In this document: in pieces, positions 14,795 to 23,764 of the stretch | How positions within the stretch are numbered: position 1 is the first letter of the stretch | How the letters are laid out: the number at the start of each line of letters is the position of its first letter | Origin: JAVZLQ01 sp049972525 | Lineage (GTDB): Archaea > Thermoproteota > Bathyarchaeia > Bathyarchaeales > Bathycorpusculaceae | Reading direction: 5' to 3' | NCBI GenBank assembly: GCA_049972525.1 | Contig: JBMFKI010000003.1 | Coordinates: 1 to 64,000 of the forward strand | DNA: 64,000 bases | Translations under genes and position numbers: made by a program | Notes under the pieces: generated by a model | Seen by the model: the letters and a program-made list of their open reading frames with translations, nothing else | What the model was told of the DNA's origin: nothing | Database searches by the model: none

Positions 14795-14838
14795 TTAACA
14801 GCGTTAAACAACATTTAACACCGTTAAAAATATATAAG
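14795..14838. promoter_or_regulatory. Tandem palindromic operators with TATA box
   Basis: Two 13-bp palindromes TTAACnnnGTTAA lie at 14795-14807 (spacer AGC) and 14815-14827 (spacer ACC), centres 20 bp apart, about two helical turns. TATATAAG follows at 14831-14838. The pair sits between the divergent starts of the fusion enzyme and the HTH regulator, abutting the TATA of the latter, so occupancy should block transcription-factor binding. The likely ligand is the HTH protein itself. Confidence 0.68.
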
Positions 14839-14870
14839 CTCTACGCTTTAAGGATAACAGAGGAATATAT

Positions 14871-15290
14871 TTGAAGCCCCCATGTGTAGTTGTAGTCAAA
14901 TATCTGCTTCCAGCAATAAGAGTGATGATTATGAAGGAATTAATGGAAAAGCACGGAATGCGCAAAATCGACGTCTCCGAAAAAATGGAACTAACACCAG
15001 CTGCGATAACACAATATTTTAAAGGAGAAAGAGGAGCCTTCGTTATCGACAAGATAGCACATTCAGAAAAGACAATGGGGATGATTTCAAAGTTCGCCGA
15101 AACCCTAGCCAAAACAGATCTACCCGCAGAAAAGATCATAGAAGAACTATGCGAAATTTGCACAACTATAAGGTCTGAAGGAATGATTTGCGACCTACAC
15201 GCAAAAGACCTACACACATTAAAAGAATGCAGATGCGCAACATGCCAGCCCGCATCTAACAAAAGGAATTTATTGTCAAAAACCTTTTAA
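14871..15290 (+). CDS. XRE-type HTH regulator with Cys-rich C-terminus
   Basis: 139 residues from the TTG at 14871 (GAGG 11 nt upstream); internal ATGs at 14924 and 14930 (VMIMKELMEKHG) are alternatives. Residues 20-60 form a lambda-repressor-like HTH (ELMEKHGMRKIDVSEKMELTPAAITQYFKGER). The C-terminus has spaced cysteines: CEICTTIRSEGMICDLHAK and ECRCATC, a possible Fe-S or zinc site. This matches the COG2522 predicted regulator type. It faces the SerK/cysteine-synthase fusion across tandem operators, so control by sulfur, cysteine or iron state is plausible but inferred. Confidence 0.8.
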   Translation: MKPPCVVVVKYLLPAIRVMIMKELMEKHGMRKIDVSEKMELTPAAITQYFKGERGAFVIDKIAHSEKTMGMISKFAETLAKTDLPAEKIIEELCEICTTIRSEGMICDLHAKDLHTLKECRCATCQPASNKRNLLSKTF

Positions 15291-15820
15291 GCAATTTTAT
15301 GCCTAGGTCACTTTTGATATTTCTGTCTAATTATTGCAAAGGGTTAAATCTTGAGAATCCCTTCGAACCCGCACACATTCGCAAATTGGGTTCAATTATA
15401 TAAGGAATTAAAACCTAAACACGGCTAAATGTGAAAATATCTCTTAAATGTCCGCGCGCTTTGTTAGCTGTATGTCGAGGTCAGTGTTTTTAAGTTTTAT
15501 GACCCAGAAGTTGTTGGATCCGCTTATTTTTGTGTGGTGATATTCCATTAACCTAAGCCAAGGAGAATCATAAGGCCTACACCTATCCCCTATAGTTTTC
15601 ACTTACTCCTCCCCCTCTATTGATTTACGCTGAAAGTTTTACGATGGTGTGTTAAGTGTCTGGCCTTTCGTTGTGATTGGGACAGATAGTTATAGAAAAT
15701 CATTTTAACTTCAAAATTAAGACTACGGCTAAGCTCTAGTTTCATTAATCCAAAACTTGTAAGTATGCCTACCTATACGTGGTATGGGGCCCGTTACTGA
15801 TTATCTGTTTTGAGTTACCG
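15291..15820. other. Non-coding decayed stretch
   Basis: About 530 nt without an intact gene. It contains the second integrase scrap (15466-15550). The rest is A/T-rich with scattered stops and C-rich patches (CTCCCCCTCT near 15607). Nothing else was recognised. Confidence 0.6.
15466..15550 (-). pseudogene. Second integrase fragment
   Basis: The minus strand encodes MEYHHTK, then after a frame change RIQQLLGHK and LKNTDLDIQLT. This parallels MEYHRTKNIKWVQQLLGHKK and LENTDLYTQL of the integrase at 11392-12181, and nucleotide similarity is plain over about 80 nt. Only this core survives. It marks either an earlier insertion or a partial duplication inside the element. Confidence 0.85.
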
Positions 15821-16575
15821 TTATTCTGGTAGCGGGTGTTCTTTTATCCCTCGTGTTAAGATTGAATCTGCGATTGTATATTTGCCATTCACTTCAGTAA
15901 TGATGCTCATCCTGGTTAAATTTCTAATTAGCGTAGAGACAGTATGGTTTGTGATTGAGCGCCCCTCTTTTATTTCGATTGCGGATTTAATCTGCGACCA
16001 CGTCGCTTCGCCCATTTTAGAAAGGAAATTTAGAATCACGCCATAACGCTGTGAATAAGTAACTATTTTCATAACTTCGTCCCTTGCTAGTTTTCCAGCT
16101 TCAGAAGCAACCTCATCAACGATTTCTTTTGAACATGAATTCTTGTCTCTGCATCTTACTCCAAACAATGTTAGCCAACCTGGAACACCGTCAAGTTCTT
16201 TGACAGCATATGCTAACAATTCTGCAGAAGGTTTCGTTTTAATCTGTTTAAATCCTGCAGCAAGAAATTCTTTAGCCATTTCAGCGGGGAAGTTTTTCAT
16301 CTGAATTTGGACGAAGTGCCTTCCATACAATGGAGAATCTGGTTGGTCAAATCCAAGGAAATCAAATAAGACACCGACTTCAGAACCAGTTACTACAATA
16401 ACCACGTTATAATATGTGTCAGTGCTACATTAACAAACGAAGTCTTCCCCGTCCTACGCAAACCAGACACCACGATCATAGGCGCATAAGATAAAGCCTC
16501 AAAAAACTCCCCAAGCTCCTTTTCACGGTTATACAAGTCTTCCTTTTTTATTTTAGGGCGAGGATCAAAATACAA
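15821..16575 (-). pseudogene. Archaeal ATPase (ATPase_2 type), internally deleted
   Basis: Two overlapping frames are two ends of one gene. The N-part (16393-16575, 60 aa) has the start FDPRPKIKKEDLYNREKELGEF and the P-loop SGLRRTGKTSFVNVAL. The C-part (15821-16405) begins in VIVVTGSEVGVLFDFLGFDQPDSPLYGR, the sensor region of the family, and ends in a winged helix (ATWSQIKSAIEI.. ITNHTVSTLIRNL). The roughly 100 residues that normally lie between, with Walker B, are missing and the frames do not join. Such ATPases are common in archaeal mobile DNA. Not expected to be active. Confidence 0.85.
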
Positions 16576-16656
16576 GAATGGGCACCCATACCGAGTATAC
16601 CCACCCCTGCTTAGAAGCTTTCATAAAGCGGGAGAAATCACCATAAATTAAAAATT

Positions 16657-16680
16657 TGATCCAGACTATACCACCTGAGA
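16657..16680 (-). repeat. Partial tRNA-Glu-like repeat, distal att-like site
   Basis: The minus strand reads CTCAGGTGGTATAGTCTGG then ATCAA, against tRNA-Glu CTCCGGTAGTATAGTCCGG then TCAA. That is about 20 of 24 positions with one gap. Similarity stops on both sides, as expected for a degraded attachment site. With the copy at 11371-11389 it brackets the element. The surrounding 16576-16779 has no gene. Confidence 0.55.
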
Positions 16681-16779
16681 CCTTTTCAGAATTTGAGGTG
16701 TTGTTTGGGTTTAAACTTTAACGTATAAGTTGGATGGATAAAATGTAAGGTGAGTTTAAAAAAATTTGGGGTTTGATTG

Positions 16780-18438
16780 TTAGTATTCTTCGCTTTCGCC
16801 TGGTGGTTTTTCTGGTCCTTTTTCTTCTTTTGGTTTTGTTGCTGCTATTACGTCGTCTATGCGAAGTATCATTGATGCGGATTCTGTCGCGGATTTTACT
16901 GCTTGTTCTTTCACTACTAGTGGTTCAACCACTCCGTTTTCCTGCATGTTTTCCACTTTTCCTGCAAAAACGTTTACGCCCATGTGTACGCCGTCTTTTT
17001 TCTCGTGGTTTGCGCGGAGTTCTACAATTATGTCTATTGGTTCTAGTCCAGCGTTTTCTGCGAGTGTTTTCGGTATTATTTCTATGGCGTCTGCGAAGGC
17101 TTCTATTGCGAGTTGTTCGCGTCCTCCGACTTTTGTGGCGTAGTCGCGTAGCTCTTTTGCTATTTCTATTTCTGCTGCGCCTCCGCCTGCGACTATTTTG
17201 TTGTTTTCTATCACATCTGAAACTACTGACAGTGCGTCTGTTAGGGCTCTTTCTGCTTCGTCAACCATTCTTTCGAGCCCTGCGCGGATGAGTATTGCGA
17301 CTGAGCGGGGGTCTTTGCATTTTTCCACGAAGACCATTTTGTCTTCGCCTATTTTGCGTTCTTCAACAATTCCTGCTTCGCCTAGGTCTTGTGGTGTTAG
17401 GTCATCTAAGTCTGTGATTATTCTACCGCCTGTTGCTCTTGCAAGTTTTTCCATGTCCGATTGCTTAACGCGCCTTGCTGCTAGGATCCCTTCTTTTGCT
17501 AGGAAGTGTTGTGCCATATCGTCTATGCCTTTTTGGCAGAAAACAACGTTTGCGCCAGACGCCTTTATTTTGTCAACCATTTCCTTGAGCATTTTTGTTT
17601 CTTGGTCTAGGAAGGCTTTCATTTGAAGTGGATCTTTTATGCGTATCTCTGCGCTGAACTCTGTTTTTTCAATTTCCAGTGGACAATCAAGCAGTGCTAT
17701 TTTTGCGTTTTCTATTTTTTTCGGCATGCCTGGGTGAACAACTTCTTTATCTATTATTAAGCCTCTAACAAGTTGCGATTCGAAGAGGCTTTTTCCAGTT
17801 TTTTTGATTATCTGGATGTTGTCGATGTCTGCGACCATGCGTTCTCCACGTTTTTCTGCTATTTGCTTGACTGCATCTATTGCGATTTCTGCTAGGTGCT
17901 CTTTTGCTGGTCCGACGGCTTTGCTTGACATTGATGTTAAAGCCACTTTTTTGAGTGCCTCTCTGTCTTCGATGTTTACCGGTGTAGCTATGTGATTTAT
18001 TACTTCGATTGCTTTTTGTGCTGCTTTGCGGTAGCCACTTACGATTATTGTTGGGTGTATGTTTTGGTCTAGGAGTTCTTCTGCTTTTTTGAGCAGTTCG
18101 CCTGCTAGAACGACGGCTGTTGTTGTTCCGTCGCCAACCATGTCGTCTTGTGTTTTTGCTATTTCAACCATCATTTTTGCTGCTGGGTGCTCCACCTCTA
18201 TTTCGTCTAGGATTGCTGCGCCATCATTTGTTATTGTTATATCGCCTAGGCTGTCGATGAGCATTTTGTCCATTCCGCGTGGTCCAAGTGTTGTTTTAAG
18301 CACTTCGCCTATTATGCGTGCTGCCATTATGTTATTTCTCTGAGCTTCTCTTCCACGGCTTCTCGTTGTTCCTTCTTTGAGGATTAGTACTGGTTGCCCC
18401 GACTGTGTTGTTGTTAACTGTGCTGTTGTTAAAGCCAT
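16780..18438 (-). CDS. Thermosome subunit (group II chaperonin)
   Basis: 552 residues from the ATG at 18438, fixed by GGAGG 7 nt upstream; the frame extends to 18489 without support. The chaperonin signatures are GPRGMDKMLIDSLGDITITNDGAAIL, AGDGTTT-type GDGTTTAVVLAGELL, and VAGGGAAEIEIAKELR near residue 405. The tail EEKGPEKPPGESEEY is charged. It is a paralogue of the subunit at 35386-37035. The two probably assemble together in the 16-18-mer that folds cytoplasmic proteins. The gene is monocistronic. Confidence 0.96.
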   Translation of the reverse strand: MALTTAQLTTTQSGQPVLILKEGTTRSRGREAQRNNIMAARIIGEVLKTTLGPRGMDKMLIDSLGDITITNDGAAILDEIEVEHPAAKMMVEIAKTQDDMVGDGTTTAVVLAGELLKKAEELLDQNIHPTIIVSGYRKAAQKAIEVINHIATPVNIEDREALKKVALTSMSSKAVGPAKEHLAEIAIDAVKQIAEKRGERMVADIDNIQIIKKTGKSLFESQLVRGLIIDKEVVHPGMPKKIENAKIALLDCPLEIEKTEFSAEIRIKDPLQMKAFLDQETKMLKEMVDKIKASGANVVFCQKGIDDMAQHFLAKEGILAARRVKQSDMEKLARATGGRIITDLDDLTPQDLGEAGIVEERKIGEDKMVFVEKCKDPRSVAILIRAGLERMVDEAERALTDALSVVSDVIENNKIVAGGGAAEIEIAKELRDYATKVGGREQLAIEAFADAIEIIPKTLAENAGLEPIDIIVELRANHEKKDGVHMGVNVFAGKVENMQENGVVEPLVVKEQAVKSATESASMILRIDDVIAATKPKEEKGPEKPPGESEEY

Positions 18439-18594
18439 ACAAATTCCTCCAATATATTTAGAATGCACTTTAGCTACTCGGATAACCAAAATGCACTAAA
18501 ATATAAACTTTGCCCATCATTTTAGCGAATGCCCATCAAATTATGTAACAGTTAAATTTATGCTCGTTTCGAATATTTTGTTGAGGTCTGTGCT

Positions 18595-18885
18595 ATGAGG
18601 GTTTCAGTACGTTTCTTCACAAGCCTACGTGAGATGACTGGAAAACGAGAGGAAACGCTGGAATTTTCCGACGATGAGATGGTTACGGTGGATGCTGTTC
18701 TCAGGCGGTTAGCTGAGCTTTACGGTAAAGGCTTTATAGAGTACGTTTATGATGAAAACGGCAATGTTAAGGGTTTTCTCCAATTTCTCATTAATGGTAG
18801 GAGCGCTTCCACGCTTAATGGTTTGGAAACTGAGCTTTCCGACGGTGATGTTCTAGCCATAATCCCACCAGTTGGTGGCGGATAA
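18595..18885 (+). CDS. MoaD/ThiS-like ubiquitin-fold protein
   Basis: 96 residues. MRVSVRFFTSLREMTGKREETLEF opens a beta-grasp domain, followed by VDAVLRRLAELYG, FLINGRSA and SDGDVLAIIPPVGGG at the C-terminus. The terminal Gly-Gly(-Gly) is the site adenylated by an E1-like enzyme. It could be the sulfur carrier of molybdopterin synthesis, which fits the two moeA genes at 58-61 kb, or a SAMP-type modifier. The extra final Gly is unusual for MoaD (normally ends GG). The neighbours do not decide. Confidence 0.85.
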   Translation: MRVSVRFFTSLREMTGKREETLEFSDDEMVTVDAVLRRLAELYGKGFIEYVYDENGNVKGFLQFLINGRSASTLNGLETELSDGDVLAIIPPVGGG

Positions 18886-18984
18886 GGTTATAGACAAAGT
18901 TTCTATCGTTTTTATGGCTCATTCTCCATTTGGCTTTTCAGTTAGAGTTAATATGCCACCTTCTTAATCTTCTATTGGTTGCGT

Positions 18985-20097
18985 ATGGGGAAGTGTTTGA
19001 TTTGCGGCGAGAGCTCCGCGACAATTTCAGATGGCTTGGGTGTATGCTTAAAATGTATTAGAGAAAAGACGCATAAGGCTTTAGAAATTACGAGGCGTGT
19101 GCATGCGGATAGCCGTGCAAGTTTTGGTTTGCCGGCTGAGCCTCCCAGGGATTCTGACGGGCAGCCTTGCGGTGTTTGTGCTAACAACTGCGTTATTGGT
19201 GTTGGCAAATGTGGTTTCTGTGGGCTTGTTTGGAATGTTGATGGTAGGCTTGTGCGTTTTGGCGGCACAGCAGAAAAGGGCGTTTTAGAATGGTATTATG
19301 ATGGGCTACCAACAAACTGCGTAAGCTGGTGGTTTTGTCCTGGCTGCACTGGCAGCGGCTATCCGCGTTATGCCTATGCGCCAGAAGCTGAATACGGTTA
19401 TGCGAATTTGGCTGTTTTTTACGGAGCTTGCAGTTACGACTGCTTATACTGCCAGAATTGGCATTACCGCCACTTATCCGTTAAGCATAAGCTAGTGATG
19501 AGCGCCGCAGAACTAGCTTCAAAGGTTGATAAGCATGTTTCATGTATATGCTATTTTGGCGGTGACCCTTCGCCACAGATGCCGCATTCGCTTGAGACAA
19601 GCCGCTTGGCTTTAGAAAAAGCAAAAGCTGAAAACCGTATTTTGCGCGTTTGCTGGGAAACTAATGGTTATATGAACCCAAAGTTGGCTGAACGTGCAGC
19701 GGAGTACGCGCTTGAAAGCGGCGGCAACATAAAATTTGACTTAAAAGCGTACAGCGAAGAGTTGGTGATAGCCCTATGCGGAGTATCCAACAAGCCTTCA
19801 CTGGAAAACTTTCGCCTAATAGGAGAAAAATATTATAGTAAGCGTGAAGAACTGCCGATGCTAACGGCTAGCACGTTGCTCGTTCCAGGCTACGTAGATG
19901 CGGAAGAAGTGAAAAATATTGCCGAATTCATAAGCCAAATAAACCCGAACATTCCATACACACTTTTGGCTTTTTATCCATGCTACGTGATGAACGATTT
20001 ACCAACAACAAGCAAGAAACAAGCCCTAGAATGCCAAAAAGCAGCACAAAAACACCTAAAAAACACGAGAATAGGAAATGTGCATTTACTTTCGTAG
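18985..20097 (+). CDS. Radical SAM protein, PflA-activase-like
   Basis: 370 residues (ATG at 18985; a TTG 6 nt upstream is possible). The radical SAM Cys triad is GACSYDCLYCQNW (about residue 148). Before it lie many cysteines: a ribbon MGKCLICG..CLKCI, CGVCANNCVIGVGKCGFCG and CPGCTGSG, which should bind zinc or extra Fe-S clusters. After it, CYFGGDPSPQ and KFDLKA fit the SAM barrel. It resembles the AmmeMemoRadiSam-system/PflA-related group (COG1180/COG2108 type). Substrate unknown. No glycyl-radical enzyme is near, so a pyruvate formate-lyase activase role is not supported. Confidence 0.82.
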   Translation: MGKCLICGESSATISDGLGVCLKCIREKTHKALEITRRVHADSRASFGLPAEPPRDSDGQPCGVCANNCVIGVGKCGFCGLVWNVDGRLVRFGGTAEKGVLEWYYDGLPTNCVSWWFCPGCTGSGYPRYAYAPEAEYGYANLAVFYGACSYDCLYCQNWHYRHLSVKHKLVMSAAELASKVDKHVSCICYFGGDPSPQMPHSLETSRLALEKAKAENRILRVCWETNGYMNPKLAERAAEYALESGGNIKFDLKAYSEELVIALCGVSNKPSLENFRLIGEKYYSKREELPMLTASTLLVPGYVDAEEVKNIAEFISQINPNIPYTLLAFYPCYVMNDLPTTSKKQALECQKAAQKHLKNTRIGNVHLLS

Positions 20098-20164
20098 CCT
20101 CTGATGATTGAAGTCTTTTATTGTTTAAGTTTCAATCAAACAGCGCGCACAGAATCTTAATATT

Positions 20165-21946
20165 TCACGCTGCCCAGTATGGTGTTTTCTTTTTCATTAT
20201 GTTTATGTACTCATTGAGCGCTTCTTGCTCCTCTTCTGTCAGCTTATCCATAAACGTTGTTTGCAAAGCCTTAGCGTGTTGTTCTGGCACCTTCACATAC
20301 AACACATCCTTTTCGAATATGTGTCTGCCCACCATAGGCTTGTCAAGGCTTATTGCCACTTGCATTCCTTTGCTGGCTTCCGACAGGGCTTGTCCCTTCT
20401 CCTGTATTTGCATTATTTCGCCAACTTCCTCGCCGTCCTCAGCCCTTACAAGCGCTAGTTTCGGCTTTATCTTTCCAGCTAATACTTCAACGCCAACTAT
20501 TGCTGGCTTCGCCCTTCTGAAGACGTAGCCTTCTAAAATGCGAATTTTTGCTGGTTTAACCAGATTTGCAAATTCCTGTTCAATCTTCGCTTCACTTTTC
20601 GCCTTAAGCCAAGATAAGTAATTATCTATCAAATGGTAAATTATTTTCTCTTGAAAGATTTGGACACCCTTATTTTTTGCCTCTTCTTCAGCATCTGGCA
20701 AAATTTTAACATTAAACGCCAAGATAACCCCGTAGAATGGCTGATGTTCCTTAACGATTGATGCTTCTGTAACTTCCCTCTTCGACACGTCTCCAACATC
20801 AGCCATCCTTATAGGTACTTTGTTACGCTTTAAATGCTCCGCTATAGCCTCCAAAGAGCCCAAAGTGTCCGTCTTCAAAATGACGCCGTCAGCATCTGTT
20901 GCAATGCGGATACGCTCAATCTCCTCAGAAACAATTTTAACGTAATCTTCAGGATTTTCACCAGTGCCAACAACATACAAAGGTGCACCAGCCAGTGCAC
21001 CCTCCAAATCAGGGGCGACAATTTTCACTCCAGCAGCGGCAGAAACAGAGTCAACAGAAGAAAACTTGTCCCTAGGGTCTCTAATCTCATCAAGTGGTTT
21101 AGGCACTAAAATTGCTCTTATTCGCGTCACTATGGGTTTCTCCCTTCCGCCGACAACTATTAAATCATCCTTGTGCAGCGTCCCATCATAAATTATAGTG
21201 TTAAGCGTCAAACCTAAACCTGACTCTTCTTTAACCTCCAAAACAGTGCCCTTTGCCGGTCCCTCTGTTGTCTGCAACCGCTTCTTCAGATACTGTTGCG
21301 TCAAGCCCACAAGAACCATCAGGAGTTCTGTTATGCCCTCGCCTGTTTTTGCGCTTGTAGGCACAATAGCCACAGTTTTCGTGAAATCCTTTATACGGTC
21401 AAAGCGGTCTGCTCTAAACCCCAAACGCGAAAAAATGCCTATAATATCATAAAGCCTATTATCCAAATCATTGCGGACATAAGGGTCTTGCATCTGGTAG
21501 GCTTTTAGGAAAGGCATGTCTGGAAGTGACTTCCACCCTGGAATACGGTCAATCTTGTTAGCGGCAACGAGAAACGGTGTTTTCCGCGCCTTTAAAATTT
21601 CGATGCACTCGTAAGTTTGCGCTTCAAAACCGCGCAGCACATCAATGACGAGTATGGCGATGTCGGCGACGCTGCCGCCGCGTTTACGCAAATTGGTAAA
21701 GGCTTCATGTCCAGGTGTGTCAATGACAAGCAACCCTGGAATCTCAATTTCACCCTTAACCATGGAAAGCAGTGGACCCACCAGCTGTTTTAGTGTATCA
21801 ACTGGAAAGAAGCTTGCGCCAATATGCTGTGTAATTCCACCAGCCTCCCTAGCTTGGACGCTTGTTTTGCGAATCTTATCTAAAAGCAAAGTCTTTCCAG
21901 TATCCACATGTCCAAGAACGCATACAATTGGTTGACGAATAGGCAT
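20165..21946 (-). CDS. infB: Translation initiation factor aIF5B
   Basis: 593 residues, normal for archaeal aIF5B. The G-domain motifs are GHVDTGKT (residues 12-19), the switch sequence QHIGA, DTPGHEAF and NKID. Domains II-IV follow, with EGYVFRRAKPAIVGVEVLAGKIKP in the second beta-barrel and a C-terminal helix ending EQEALNEYINIMKKKTPYWAA. It is a ribosome-dependent GTPase that joins subunits and positions initiator tRNA. No intein at the P-loop. Its neighbours (radical SAM gene, zinc-ribbon gene) are not functionally related. Confidence 0.96.
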   Translation of the reverse strand: MPIRQPIVCVLGHVDTGKTLLLDKIRKTSVQAREAGGITQHIGASFFPVDTLKQLVGPLLSMVKGEIEIPGLLVIDTPGHEAFTNLRKRGGSVADIAILVIDVLRGFEAQTYECIEILKARKTPFLVAANKIDRIPGWKSLPDMPFLKAYQMQDPYVRNDLDNRLYDIIGIFSRLGFRADRFDRIKDFTKTVAIVPTSAKTGEGITELLMVLVGLTQQYLKKRLQTTEGPAKGTVLEVKEESGLGLTLNTIIYDGTLHKDDLIVVGGREKPIVTRIRAILVPKPLDEIRDPRDKFSSVDSVSAAAGVKIVAPDLEGALAGAPLYVVGTGENPEDYVKIVSEEIERIRIATDADGVILKTDTLGSLEAIAEHLKRNKVPIRMADVGDVSKREVTEASIVKEHQPFYGVILAFNVKILPDAEEEAKNKGVQIFQEKIIYHLIDNYLSWLKAKSEAKIEQEFANLVKPAKIRILEGYVFRRAKPAIVGVEVLAGKIKPKLALVRAEDGEEVGEIMQIQEKGQALSEASKGMQVAISLDKPMVGRHIFEKDVLYVKVPEQHAKALQTTFMDKLTEEEQEALNEYINIMKKKTPYWAA

Positions 21947-22080
21947 GGCAAACGTCTCCCTAAGATGGCGCTCTTCAAAAATAATAAACTATACCCTAAT
22001 AAACACTCACTCACTTTGCTGACTTTGCTGAAACACTTTTAAGCTTATGCGCGCTTTCCTTTATTTGGAGATGTGGAAAT

Positions 22081-22398
22081 TTGCCATATTGCCCAAAATG
22101 TGGAACAAAACTTAAAGATGAAGATAAGTTCTGCTATGCTTGTGGCGCCCCAGTTGCAAAAGTTGTAAGGGAAGAATTTTCAGTTTCAGCAGACAATCTC
22201 ATGGAAAGAGTGAAGCAACTTCTCCGCGAAGGAAACGTTACGCGGGTAATAGTCAAAGACGAGAAGGGAAACGTTCTATTGGAGATACCTGCAACAATAG
22301 GGGTTATTGGCACCGTTTTAGCCCCTTGGCTTGCAGCTCTGGGCGTTATAACTGCGCTTGTTACAAAATGCAAAGTTGTTGTGGAAAAAAGGGAATAA
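22081..22398 (+). CDS. Zinc ribbon plus DUF4342-like protein
   Basis: 105 residues. PYCPKCGTKLKDEDKFCYACG at residues 2-23 is a standard zinc ribbon. The rest (ADNLMERVKQLLREGNVTRVIVKDEKGNVLLEIPATIGVIGTVLAPWLAALGVITALVTKCKVVVEKR) fits DUF4342, with a hydrophobic GXXG-rich helix that could insert in the membrane. The TTG start at 22081 is the only one that keeps the ribbon. Function unknown. Confidence 0.75.
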   Translation: MPYCPKCGTKLKDEDKFCYACGAPVAKVVREEFSVSADNLMERVKQLLREGNVTRVIVKDEKGNVLLEIPATIGVIGTVLAPWLAALGVITALVTKCKVVVEKRE

Positions 22399-22404
22399 AC
22401 ATTC

Positions 22405-22617
22405 TTACTCGGTTTTGGCAATAATCAAAAATAGTCCAAGTGCCAGCATGAAGATGGATAGAAACCCGAAAATCCATATGTAGCTTCCCAAATCCGCAAT
22501 GCTTGTAAATGTGTAATAGCTTGCAAGAACACCCACAATGAGAAGTATTAATCCGAAAAACTTTTCAGCTAATGTTAAGCCGAAACCGCCTTCTTCACTC
22601 ATACTCAAACCCCGCAT
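22405..22617 (-). CDS. Small two-helix membrane protein
   Basis: 70 residues with membrane helices at about 20-37 (FFGLILLIVGVLASYYTF) and 46-66 (YIWIFGFLSIFMLALGLFLII). The N-terminus is short and polar. It stands between the DUF4342-like gene (opposite strand) and top6A. The topology is clear, the role unknown. Confidence 0.6.
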   Translation of the reverse strand: MRGLSMSEEGGFGLTLAEKFFGLILLIVGVLASYYTFTSIADLGSYIWIFGFLSIFMLALGLFLIIAKTE

Positions 22618-22672
22618 GGTTCTGAATGTTTTACATCATAAAACATGAACAGTTATTTTAAACTTCCCTTCC

Positions 22673-23764
22673 TCACCTTGTCTCTTCAAGTTTAGCTGGC
22701 AAATACTCATCAACAATATATGTCAGACCATATCTGCTAAAGGCTTCTTGCTCAGCCTTCCTCTTAATTTTCATAAAAGTTTTGATTTCCCTCTGCCACA
22801 GCAGATCTTTATAACGTGGGTCTCGCTGAAGTTCATAAAGCCTCTTCATGTCCACGTCATCAAGCGGATCTGTTGGCAATTTGTAATTAATAATGTCCGT
22901 AGCCCAGACGCCGCTCCATTTTGCGTCAGGCGTGTTCAGTTCCCTGAGGTGTGCTGCATTTGCAGAACCAGATATTATGACCATTGCTATGTGCATCCCC
23001 CACGGGTCGCCATCAGTGAATATGTAGACTGGAAGCTTAAGCTCGCTGTTCAACCTTCTGATGAAGTGTCTTGTTGCCCTCGGAGCTTGACCAGCCGTCA
23101 AAACAAGTATGGCGTTGAACTTTTTATGCACGTTCTCCTCTATAAAGCGGGTGAACAAGCCGCCCTTTTCGATGGCTATAACCTTGTCAGCTGATGTTTT
23201 CACAAACTCTGCTGACGTTAAGGCTGGTCCAATGAGGACTCCGTCTGGATGTGAAGTTAAGTTTAGGGTTTTTCCCTCGTAGCCTGGAACGGTGTATTCT
23301 ATTGTCATATCTCCAAAGACTGCTGAGCGTTCCTCTGGGAAAATATTGAAGTCTTCCCTTGAAAATCCAAGGACTGTTTCTAAATCTGTTATTATGTTAT
23401 TTGACTCTTGCTGGTCTGTGAACGTCATCTCGTAAGCTTGTGCGGAGTAGTAAACGTCCCTCAACGTTGATGTTTTCCTTTGCGAGGTTAACTCGTGTGA
23501 AAATGCCGCTGCCCAGACAAGCTGTGTGAACGGCTTTATGTGGCGTATGTTACGCGTACTTCTTCGAATGCGTCTATCACCCAAGACGAACTGCCTCAAG
23601 TTCGGGTCGTAATATATGTTTTCTATTGAGCGACTTGGCATATCCACCGTTGGAAAATGCCCACTGTCCATTTGATTATAAATCCTTAACCCAAAATTCT
23701 GTAAGCTTGTCAAAACTTCTTTTCTCTTCTCCATTATGCTGCTTTTAAACTTCTTCTGCTCCAA
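22673..23764 (-). CDS. top6A: DNA topoisomerase VI subunit A
   Basis: 363 residues. The winged-helix catalytic region has TSTLRDVYYSAQ (about residues 100-111) with the nucleophilic Tyr. The Toprim domain shows VIAIEKGGLFTRF, FNAILVLTAGQAP and FTDGDPWGMHI, the acidic Mg sites. Homologue of Spo11. With subunit B it relaxes and decatenates DNA by ATP-driven double-strand passage. It overlaps top6B by 20 nt, so the two are translationally coupled. Confidence 0.97.
   Translation of the reverse strand: MEQKKFKSSIMEKRKEVLTSLQNFGLRIYNQMDSGHFPTVDMPSRSIENIYYDPNLRQFVLGDRRIRRSTRNIRHIKPFTQLVWAAAFSHELTSQRKTSTLRDVYYSAQAYEMTFTDQQESNNIITDLETVLGFSREDFNIFPEERSAVFGDMTIEYTVPGYEGKTLNLTSHPDGVLIGPALTSAEFVKTSADKVIAIEKGGLFTRFIEENVHKKFNAILVLTAGQAPRATRHFIRRLNSELKLPVYIFTDGDPWGMHIAMVIISGSANAAHLRELNTPDAKWSGVWATDIINYKLPTDPLDDVDMKRLYELQRDPRYKDLLWQREIKTFMKIKRKAEQEAFSRYGLTYIVDEYLPAKLEETR

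Larger units (their letters stand above)
11371..16682. mobile_element. Decayed integrative element at tRNA-Glu
   Basis: About 5.3 kb lies between two partial copies of the tRNA-Glu 5' region (11371-11389 and 16657-16680). It holds a tyrosine integrase with several lesions next to the tRNA, a second integrase scrap, a deleted archaeal ATPase, long non-coding decay and AT-rich DNA. Intact cargo is the SerK/cysteine-synthase fusion, an HTH regulator and two small proteins. tRNA target, integrase and terminal repeats together support an old integrated plasmid or virus. That the cargo arrived with it is inference. The repeats are short and degenerate, so the exact ends are uncertain. Confidence 0.62.

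Noticed and set aside
16773..17291. 172-residue plus-strand frame opposite the thermosome gene, rich in Leu and Arg
   Set aside because: Antisense shadow of the chaperonin gene; composition follows its codons.
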